DNA from: JAIBBG01 sp043748015
Lineage (GTDB): Bacteria > Bacteroidota > Bacteroidia > Flavobacteriales_D > Sanyastnellaceae
Assembly (NCBI GenBank): GCA_043748015.1
Contig: JAYTOA010000121.1
Span: 1 to 21,727 of the forward strand
Length of the DNA stretch: 21,727 bases
Direction: 5' to 3'
Position 1 is the stretch's first letter; the number at the start of each line of letters is the position of its first letter. Positions 10,361-17,200 of this stretch are shown here, one piece after another. The notes beneath the pieces are model-generated. The model was given only the letters and a program-made list of their open reading frames with translations. It had not been told where the DNA came from and did no database searches. The translations under genes and the position numbers were made by a program.

Positions 10361-10504
10361 AATATTTTTCCCTAGTGGTTGAGTCGAATAGTTTTTACTG
10401 TATCATTGATTCACTATTCTAAATCCTACATACCAATGCAAAATTTTACCCCACTACGTACACTGGCGTTTCAGATGATGATCTTGTTTAGTGGAAACAT
10501 CCTT
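10361..10504 (+). repeat. Direct repeat copy A: promoter plus signal-peptide region
   Basis: About 144 bp here match 13699-13844 with the same order of elements. The match covers an upstream stretch beginning AATATTTTTCC, a long identical block TATCATTGATTCACTATTCT, the start codon, and a signal-peptide coding stretch ending at GGAAACATCCTT. The offset is 3338 bp before the C run and 3340 bp after it, because copy B has two more bases there. The two copies are in the same orientation and bracket an intact T9SS cargo gene, a repeat array and an XRE regulator. Confidence 0.85.
10379..10408 (+). promoter_or_regulatory. Probable Bacteroidota promoter, TTG-N19-TATCATTG
   Basis: TTG at 10379-10381 is followed after 19 nt by TATCATTG at 10401-10408, a 5-of-6 match to the fixed bases of the Bacteroidota TAnnTTTG -7 element. 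The same pair with identical spacing occurs in the second repeat copy, although the spacer bases differ, which supports function. The start codon at 10436 lies 28 nt beyond. It could still drive the downstream cargo gene at 11097 through the broken gene. Confidence 0.5.
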
Positions 10505-11100
10505 CAGCAGGCAATTCTATAGTTGCAGGAACATCTTATAAGGACGGAAACAAAAACATGGTTGTCATTGGTTATAAAGTTTCGGACGGCAGCCGGCTGT
10601 TTACAGGACGATACAACAGCGAATTTAACCGTGATGATGTGGCTACCGTGAATATGTCCTATTGCCTCACATCGGACGGTGATTTTATATTTATGGGTGG
10701 CTCAAGTCAGAATAATTACACACTATGGGATTATGATGCGGCTATTGACGATGACTATTATCGAACAGCAATATCTGGAAATATGACAGATGCGACAATT
10801 ACGCGTTTTCATCTTCCAAGTATTATTTTGAGTCAAGACAATTCACAGACCATTGAACCTGAGATGTTGATCTACCCTAATCCAACTAGCGGTGAGCTTT
10901 ACGTTCGAATACCGCCTGCAATTCAAGAAAAAATGTCGATTGAAATTGTTGATGCGCAGGGGAGATTAATTACAACCAACAATCAGATTGTGCGAAATGG
11001 AATTCTTGAATTTGACACAAATCAATTGGCATCTGGTGTGTATCTGCTTAGGGTTATTACGTCCTCAAAAATTTTATCACAAAGTTTTATGAAAATATGA
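10436..11100 (+). pseudogene. Broken SBBP-type T9SS cargo gene, 3' half retained
   Basis: The ATG at 10436 opens a signal-peptide-like stretch (MQNFTPLRTLAFQMMILFSG) that hits a stop at about 10522. The body continues in another frame from about 10507: in frame upstream of the ATG at 10558 it reads GNSIVAGTSYKDGNKNMVV, so 10558 is probably not an original start. The remaining part holds repeat-type beta strands and a complete T9SS type A sorting domain beginning YPNPTSGELYV and ending in SFMKI. The likely history is an internal deletion, with frameshift, that joined the signal-peptide end to the 3' half. If translated from 10558 it would give 180 residues without a signal peptide, so it could not be exported. 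Its stop overlaps the next start (ATGA at 11097-11100). A sequencing error could explain the frameshift but not the missing middle. Confidence 0.75.
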
Positions 11101-12494
11101 AGGTGTTTTTATATTCTCTACTGTTTTGTTTGTTGAATTTGTCTCAACAGAATATGCATGGTCAAGTGTGGTTGAATGTTTCCTCCGGTATTGACTGCTA
11201 TTCTCCTTCGTATGTGAAAAGAATCTTTCTCAACGATTCAGGTACACGAATGTTCATTGCTGGAAGATTTAACCTGGATGGAAATTGCAATCCCATGCGG
11301 GCTACTTTATCTTATGATGGAGAAGTAATCAATCAACTTGCTGTGCCGTTGACAGGAAGTGAAGCTTCGATAGCGTTTGAATATCAGTCCAATATTTATT
11401 GTTCGGGCGAGCTCGTTCCGCAATCAACTTTATCGGCATTGGCACTTAATTATGTAAATGAATTCGGAATATGGGACACTGTGCCTGCAGGTATTTACGG
11501 AAGAATCACGGATTACCAGCAACGCAATGGAATCGCATTCTTATCAGGAGCTTTTACCGAATGTGGTGGCCAGCCTTGCAGCCTCGTATGCACGTTTGAT
11601 GGGGTAACAGTGGCGCCACTTTATTTAGGTGTTCCTAACGAGGCATGGGCCTTTGATTTGGAGTTTTTTCAAGATACGCTTTTTGTTGCAGGCAGATATT
11701 CAGCCAACAATGAACTCACTTGGGAAGGATATAGTCGGTGCTGTAAATTGGTGGATGGACAACTTGATAGGGTTGCAACAGGATTTTACAACGGTGGAGC
11801 CGCCAATGCATTGGAAATATTTGACGACAAATTATTTATTGGTGGTTGGTTAAAGGCTTTGGGAGATGTTGCCGATCATTCAATCTATTATTATCAAAAC
11901 GGACAATTATTTACGCTCCCTGAAGAACCGGGATTTCAGATCAATGCCATGAAAGCATATCAAGGCGGATTGTATGTGGTTGGTGATTTTACGCAATTTG
12001 GTTCTACACCATGCAACAACGTCGCGCGCTGGGATGGCCAGTCATGGACGTGTCTCAGCGATGAGGTGCTGTATATGCAAAATGGAAATCCATGCCAGTT
12101 GGAATGTATCAACGACATCGAAATTTGGAATGATACACTCTATATAGGTGGTGCTTTTCATACCATTGGCAACTCGGAATTGAAACGTATCGCAAAATTG
12201 AATTTGAATTTGAGCGAAGCATTTCCCGTAAAAGTGAAGGAGTACGAAGTGCCGGATTTTTCAATGTTCCCCAATCCTTCCTCCCTCGGTTTTTCACTCT
12301 CCTGTCCGGCTTTGCACCTTGGGGAAAAGGTGGATTGGAAGCTCATCGATGTTGCAGGTAAGTCGGCTATCTCCGGTACGTCAGTTTATTCCAATTCGCT
12401 ATCTATCGATACCTACGGACTTGCTTCCGGAGTTTATTATTTGCAACTCCAATGCAATGAGTGGAGCGCGACGAAGGCGGTGGTGGTGGAGTGA
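11097..12494 (+). CDS. T9SS-exported protein with repeated beta-strand motifs
   Basis: This encodes a 465-residue secreted protein of unknown function. It has an N-terminal signal peptide of about 23 residues (MKVFLYSLLFCLLNLSQQNM... ending near HGQ). The body has recurring motifs of the form 'LF.AGRY', 'LFIGGW', 'LYVVGDFTQFG', 'VARWDGQSWTCL', 'LYIGGAF', as seen in delta-60/propeller-like repeats of Bacteroidota surface proteins. A T9SS type A sorting domain from about residue 385 begins MFPNPSSLGFSL and carries the typical LASGVYYLQL. The product is expected in the outer leaflet or medium after cleavage of the C-terminal domain. The start overlaps the stop of the preceding broken gene by 4 bp, suggesting translational coupling in the ancestral arrangement. 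There are no enzymatic motifs. A run of nine T directly after the stop is not preceded by a clear hairpin. Confidence 0.87.
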   Translation: MKVFLYSLLFCLLNLSQQNMHGQVWLNVSSGIDCYSPSYVKRIFLNDSGTRMFIAGRFNLDGNCNPMRATLSYDGEVINQLAVPLTGSEASIAFEYQSNIYCSGELVPQSTLSALALNYVNEFGIWDTVPAGIYGRITDYQQRNGIAFLSGAFTECGGQPCSLVCTFDGVTVAPLYLGVPNEAWAFDLEFFQDTLFVAGRYSANNELTWEGYSRCCKLVDGQLDRVATGFYNGGAANALEIFDDKLFIGGWLKALGDVADHSIYYYQNGQLFTLPEEPGFQINAMKAYQGGLYVVGDFTQFGSTPCNNVARWDGQSWTCLSDEVLYMQNGNPCQLECINDIEIWNDTLYIGGAFHTIGNSELKRIAKLNLNLSEAFPVKVKEYEVPDFSMFPNPSSLGFSLSCPALHLGEKVDWKLIDVAGKSAISGTSVYSNSLSIDTYGLASGVYYLQLQCNEWSATKAVVVE

Positions 12495-12775
12495 TTTTTT
12501 TTTGTTCTGCACATTTCTTTTAGAGGAACACCTTGGAAATGGAGAGGTTCGTTCGGGTTTTGTTTGTTGTTGTCTTTGGATTGAGTGAAGGCAATATCAT
12601 CGAGATTGATAAGCTCGTTTGGTTTTTGTTTGTTGTTTGCCACATTTCATAGCTCGGCAACAAGGCACATCTTAAGAGCTTAAATGGTGTTTGTTTGTTG
12701 TTCTCCGCATGTCGCACAAAGGCAACACTGCATTGGCGGAGAAATTTGTTGATGTTTGTTGTTATCCACACAAGC
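12494..12775. repeat. Array of five imperfect ~65-bp tandem repeats with hairpins
   Basis: This gene-free stretch lies between two convergent genes. A T-rich core (TTTGTTTGTTGTT in its best form) ends at 12506, 12571, 12637, 12702 and 12763, so the periods are 65, 66, 65 and 61 bp. On the minus strand the core reads AACAACAAACAAA. Three units contain an inverted repeat of different sequence at a similar position: CATTTC/GAAATG (12512-12517, 12536-12541); AGCTC/GAGCT (12651-12655, 12676-12680) with CAC.ATTT/AAAT.GTG outside it; and TTCTCCGC/GCGGAGAA (12701-12708, 12736-12743). The loops are near 18-20 nt and most carry GGCAACA or a variant (also GGCAAT in the unit at 12590). Short open frames here look like by-products of the repeat. 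It does not fit CRISPR or attC rules. Confidence 0.7.
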
Positions 12776-12821
12776 GTGTCATACGTTCATCAGTCGAGGG
12801 TTTTACTTCACCCAAAATTTT

Positions 12822-13370
12822 CTACCGACGGATTTGAGTTAATACTTCAATCTCCAGTTTCAAAAGTTCGATTCTCTTTTTTAGTTTGAACTGTTCCACA
12901 GATCCAACTTTTGCTAGCACTTGTTCTTGTTTGAACGCAGAGAGATCCAACAATGTGCGGTGATACTTCCCGACTTTGCCGGTTGTCGTGACATCAATCA
13001 TGGAAAGGTTTTCAAGGACAGTGAGCGCCTCGCGATGCTTCCGCTCCATGATCTGCAGCTTTCGCTGACAGATGTCCAGTTTTGTTTCTAATCCAAAAAG
13101 TGCATCCTCTCTGTATTGCTTCAACTGCTCGTCTTCAAAATCGAAATAATCTTGCTTGTAATCTTTGATGAGCTTTTTTCTTTCCAACGAATTGGTCAGA
13201 TCATTCACGTATGGATACTTCTCAACATCAAACATGCGCACGCCATTTTCTATTTCCGCCAATGAACTCTTCGCCATGCGCAGATAGCCGGCGAAGCTTC
13301 GCACATCGAAGCCGAGCGACAAGCGAAGTTTTACAATGGGTTTGGAGGAGTGACCTGATTCGCGTGGCAT
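12822..13370 (-). CDS. XRE-family helix-turn-helix protein with coiled-coil tail
   Basis: This 182-residue protein is a likely DNA-binding regulator and the only minus-strand gene in the window. Residues about 14-45 (KLRLSLGFDVRSFAGYLRMA, then KSSLAEIENGVR) match the Cro/C1-type helix-turn-helix, including the conserved AEIENG end of the recognition region. The remainder is highly charged and helical, with Leu-spaced segments near 95-125 and 160-180 (for example LKKRIELLKLEIEVL) that suggest a coiled coil for dimerisation. No ligand-binding or protease domain is seen. The region upstream (13416-13530) carries five copies of TTGTCCG, one overlapping a perfect TATCTTTG promoter element, which points to autoregulation. 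The target genes are unknown. It could be a phage or mobile-element remnant regulator, but no other mobile-element gene is visible. Confidence 0.78.
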   Translation of the reverse strand: MPRESGHSSKPIVKLRLSLGFDVRSFAGYLRMAKSSLAEIENGVRMFDVEKYPYVNDLTNSLERKKLIKDYKQDYFDFEDEQLKQYREDALFGLETKLDICQRKLQIMERKHREALTVLENLSMIDVTTTGKVGKYHRTLLDLSAFKQEQVLAKVGSVEQFKLKKRIELLKLEIEVLTQIRR

Positions 13371-13415
13371 TTTTATTCAAATTGAATTGAAAACAATTTT
13401 GCTGAGATATGTGTG

Positions 13416-13530
13416 CGGACAAAGATATTCGCTTCTAAACATTGTCCGTTGCGTTACGGACAATGTTTTTTTAGTGTGAGTTTTGTCCGTGCGATCGCGA
13501 ACTAAAGGAATCTCTTGGACCGGTTGTCCG
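13416..13530 (-). promoter_or_regulatory. Promoter and TTGTCCG box cluster of the XRE gene
   Basis: On the minus strand TATCTTTG (13427 down to 13420) is a perfect match to the Bacteroidota -7 element TAnnTTTG. It would start transcription roughly 43 nt before the ATG at 13370. Its TTTG is also the start of a TTTGTCCG box (13423-13416). Four more boxes follow: TTGTCCGT at 13442-13449 and, inverted, at 13456-13463; TTTGTCCGT at 13482-13490; TTGTCCG at 13524-13530. I see no convincing -33 TTTG. The arrangement fits repression by a dimeric regulator, probably the adjacent XRE protein; that is inference. Confidence 0.55.
13437..13468. repeat. Perfect 13-bp inverted repeat containing two TTGTCCG boxes
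   Basis: The arms AAACATTGTCCGT (13437-13449) and ACGGACAATGTTT (13456-13468) are fully complementary and are separated by TGCGTT. A run of seven T (13466-13472) overlaps the right end. On the + strand this could be an intrinsic terminator, but the nearest + strand gene ends more than 900 bp upstream. The arms share the box found three more times nearby, so an operator is the preferred reading. Confidence 0.65.
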
Positions 13531-13698
13531 AAATGTATTTTAGTGAGCGATGGTTTTTATTTCAGTGACAATTGGTTCAGGTCAATTGAATGTGTTTTCA
13601 TTCTGACTGATGTCAATTATTTGTTCAGTATCGTCTTTGACCCATTTTGAACTTTGAAAGAATATGATGGATGCTGTATCGGAATTTTTTATCGAATC

Positions 13699-13844
13699 AA
13701 TATTTTTCCTCTTCGGTTGGGTTCATTACATTTTGCTGTATCATTGATTCACTATTCTAAATCCTACAGACCAATGAGAAATTTTACCCCCCCCTATGTA
13801 CACTGGCGTTTCAGATGATGATTTTATTTAGCGGAAACATCCTT
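13699..13844 (+). repeat. Direct repeat copy B: promoter plus signal-peptide region
   Basis: This is the second copy of the 10361-10504 region. It includes the identical block from TATCATTG to AAATCCTACA, the start codon at 13774 and the signal-peptide stretch up to GGAAACATCCTT. A run of eight C at 13787-13794 replaces CCCCAC of copy A and adds two bases. The preceding stretch, 13531-13698, holds nothing I can recognise. Confidence 0.85.
13717..13746 (+). promoter_or_regulatory. Probable promoter of repeat copy B, TTG-N19-TATCATTG
   Basis: TTG at 13717-13719 and TATCATTG at 13739-13746 are separated by 19 nt, exactly as in copy A, and the start codon again lies 28 nt beyond. The spacer sequence has diverged between the copies while both elements and their spacing are kept. 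Confidence 0.5.
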
Positions 13845-14117
13845 GGCCAACAGCAAAGCGCTATCTTTTTGGAAGCCGCATCCGCTTCCGGAGTGCAGCA
13901 AATGTTTTACAAAAACAGTATTGTCAAAGCCAGTGGGAGTGATATTGTTACTTGCGGAGCAACCTTGAATGCCGCAGGGAATTACGACATCTTTCTTACA
14001 AAACATAACGCATCGAATGTCCTTCAATGGAGTGCGCAGTATGCCGGCGGCTTTGGTGGTAATGATTTCGCCGCCGACGTTGTCTTTGATTCATTGGGAA
14101 ATATTATAGTTATCTGA
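13774..14117 (+). pseudogene. Broken SBBP-type T9SS cargo gene, 5' half only
   Basis: The homologous start codon at 13774 begins MRNFTP, but the run of eight C (13787-13794) shifts the frame and a TGA follows within 15 codons. Six or nine C would restore the frame. In the shifted frame the signal peptide (FQMMILFSGNILGQQQ) and body remain open to a stop at 14115-14117. Translation from the internal ATG at 13815 would give 100 residues. The body ends with one SBBP-like repeat, LQWSAQYAGGFGGND followed by DSLGNIIVI. There is no sorting domain, so even a frame-restored product could not be a normal T9SS cargo. Same-frame sequence after the stop is open to 14294 but no longer resembles SBBP repeats. 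The 3' half of a related gene survives at 10507-11100. Confidence 0.75.
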
Positions 14118-14290
14118 TCCCGTAGCGCCATAAGCAGTCTTCAAACGAATGACAGCATGCGAAAACGAGGCACGAGATTACAAGAGCGAAAGGAGCGCAC
14201 CGCGCCCGAGAGCCTGATTATTGAATTAGGCCTGCACTCCAATTTTGAAACAACCAAAACAATTCTAGATTTATTTAATCTCAAAATAAC
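14118..14290 (+). other. Intergenic segment of unlike composition, no gene called
   Basis: From about 14118 the SBBP homology stops abruptly. The segment at about 14160-14215 is purine- and GC-rich (for example GAGCGAAAGGAGCGCACCGC), unlike the AT-rich surroundings, and then returns to AT-rich leader sequence. The frame of the broken gene stays open through it to a TGA overlapping the next start, but the encoded Arg/Lys/Glu-rich stretch resembles nothing I recognise. It may be the junction of a deletion or a dispersed non-coding repeat; this cannot be decided here. Confidence 0.35.
14244..14273 (+). promoter_or_regulatory. Candidate promoter, TTTG-N18-TAGATTTA
   Basis: TTTG at 14244-14247 and TAGATTTA at 14266-14273 are spaced by 18 nt. 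The second element matches TAnnTTTG except for its last base. It would place transcription start only about 10 nt before the ATG at 14291, so the leader would be very short. Treat this as a weak prediction. Confidence 0.35.
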
Positions 14291-17200
14291 ATGAAACAAA
14301 ATTTATCATTATACCAAAATCTCAAGCTTCGGCGGATGGTTGCACTTGCTCTTTTAGCTTTAGCGTTTGCCATCGATGGATTTACCCAATACCCGCTTTG
14401 GGCAATCGGAAATAAGGTTGTAAACTTTCAAAATCCAAATCCTGATTTGGATGTTAGTACTCTGCCTGAACCAAATCCTATAGCGGGCTATCCTATACAC
14501 TACTTCTACAATGGGGAGTTACCTAACTATGTTCAGCATTCTCAATTTGATGGAGGAGGTAATCTTCTGTTCTTCATTATTGATGGACGCATTTACAACG
14601 CTAGTGGCTATTTGATAGCAGATAGCTATTTGTCTGATAACTCTGGGAATTGGCCGCACATGGGGTCGCAATCACAATTGTCCATTACTGCCTTTCCGGG
14701 TTCTTGTACCAAGTTCATTATTTTTTATGGTACACAATTCGCACCAGCCACACAAGCACAAGCGCAGTTTGTTGTGCTCAACCTTCTTTCGCCTTCAACG
14801 CTTTATTCTGGCATTGAAATTCAAGGTGCGCTAGAAAATGCCGGTTTTGTTGAGGAGAATTATCTTCAAATCAATGCTAATTGGTATTTCGCACTTCCCG
14901 CAATAAATAGCTATGTCAACAACGGAGATTATGTAGATAACTATGCGTTGGCATTAAATTTCAATAGTCCAGTTTATCATGGATTTGGCCCGGGCGGGCT
15001 GAAAACGGGGGAGATACATTGGGAAGTAATTGAATCAGCGAACAATGGACCGAAGCAGATCTTTCTAATGATTCAAGGGGTATTGGTCAGATTGAAACTG
15101 GAAGAAAACGGAATTACCGAAGCAATCAGTTGGGAAATACAGAGTGAGGGAACAAGCAGAAACCCTGAAGGTGAAATAGAAGCCACTTACAATACTGCAT
15201 TGAATATATGGCAAATAATTGTTTCAGATACGCATGCTTCAGGATCTTTCAGCGTTGAGACGAATATGGTTGTGGTCAACCTTGATGCCAACTTTAATTA
15301 TGTTTCAGCAACCAATATTTCTATTGGTAATGAGCCGTTGGTTAATACCAATCAATATGGATTAGAAATATCACCCAATGGCAGATATGCATATTTCAGT
15401 ATCTCACAAGCTCCACATTTTGGTTATGTTGATTTGAATGACAATTCAGTTCACAATCTCAATTTCACGATTTTCAATGACCAACTTTTCATTCAATCCC
15501 GAATGGAAAAGAACGTTTATACAGATGGCATCAATCAAGCAATCTATCTGAGCAGTAGTGGCAATCTGCTTGGTGCAATTGTAAATCCTGAAAATCCAAC
15601 GAGTTCTTCATGGAACGCTTCAGTTAATTTGTCAAACTCAATTGGCACAATACCTACCTACCATAATTATTTCAACAACACCGTCTTGTATCGTAATTTT
15701 CAGAATCAAAATTACAATGGTGCACAGATTCAAAATTTTCTTGCTACAACAGGATGTTGTTTGGCGCAGGCCAACGTGTTTGGTATTCAGGGCATGACAA
15801 TTACTGCAACCAATGATGGCACATGGACCTATGGAGACAATCCATTCAACAACAGCATGGTTCCGGTGCGTATCGTTGAAGATTTGATTTTTGAGCCTGG
15901 CACGACTACAAATATCAGCAACATGGTAATTGAGTTTGATGTAGATGCAGACATAATAATGAAAGTAGGTTCAAAAGTTTATTTGAATGGGAGTACACTC
16001 ACTTCTATTTCTTGTGCGAAAATCATGTGGCCGGGCGTGGATTTATTTGGTACAACGAATACGGCAAGCAGCATCGATCAAGTTCCGTTATCCAATAATC
16101 CGGATCAAGGATATTTGTTCATGAATAACTCCACCATAGAAAATGCGATTCAGGCAGTGGATGTGGGAACAACACTAGCTAATAAGGGCGGAGGAATTAT
16201 CAAAGCCTACAATTCCAAATTCAGAAACAATCAGATTGATGTCATTTTCAGAAAGTATCATTTCATCAATAGTTCAGGAAATTATATCCAAAATAAGTCG
16301 CTATTCAACAACTGCACGTTTATCACCGATGATCATTTGAATCAGGCTGGACTCACTCCTTCAAGTCATGTCATGATGTATGATGTGGATAAAATCAATT
16401 TCACGAATTGTTCATTTATGAATACAACGCCTCTTACTATATACAACTGGGTAACTCGCGGCACAGGGATTTTCTCTAGCAAATCGAGTTTTGTAGTAGA
16501 TGGCCTCAACGACATTTGGAACGGACAAAGCAGCGATCCCGATCAAACCACGTTCTACAAATTGCGTTATGGAATTAGAAGTTTTGGATCGAACAGTCCG
16601 CTTGCGTTTTACACATGCAAGCAGCAGGAATTTCAACAATGTTTGTATGGGATCATCAATTACAACACCGACAATGTTCAGATTTACCAGAACAATTTCC
16701 AACTTCCAGAAGCTGTTGGTTATAGTTCAGACGGAACTATGGAACGTGGTATTTATTTGACCAATAGCACCGGATACACAGTAGAGCAAAACTTTTTCGA
16801 TGGTTTCAATGACCCTACTTATAACGATACCTATCCTTGTGCCATGGGTGTGTGGGTGGACAACAGTGGTGATGCTGCGAATGAAATCCGTAACAATGAT
16901 TTTGACGAGATGAAATTGGGGACGTATGTGACAAGGAATAATCTCGCCCTATCTTCAACAGAGCAGGCCGGACTTCAAGTTTTATGCAACACATATTCAA
17001 GCGGTCAAACAGATATTTTCAGGGATGACAACGCTTTGATGCGCCATGACCAAGGAGGCAATCAACCAGGTGGTTTTTTGAATGCAGGTAATAGATTCAG
17101 CTCAAATAATTGCAATGGGTCGATTAGTGATTTTGTTATCGATCCAGATAATTACGTATACACGAACTATTGGTGCCACAATAACGCCAACACTGTTCCC

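Noticed and set aside
12437..12771. Small minus-strand open frames with repeated NNKQ
   Set aside because: They arise from the AACAACAAACAAA linkers of the tandem array; units are 61-66 bp, not all multiples of three, so the frame is not kept between units.
12494..12775. CRISPR array
   Set aside because: The repeated part is degenerate and low in complexity, the intervening parts resemble each other and form inverted repeats, and no cas genes are present.
12494..12775. Integron attC array
   Set aside because: The sites lack the RYYYAAC and GTTRRRY ends, there are no cassettes between units, and no integrase gene is seen.
10361..13844. Composite transposon bounded by direct repeats
   Set aside because: There is no transposase or integrase and the repeats are promoter and signal-peptide coding sequence, so gene duplication explains them better.
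14118..14230. tRNA or structured RNA gene in the GC-rich segment
   Set aside because: No cloverleaf or long stem could be found by eye; only short 4-bp pairings such as GCGC/GCGC.
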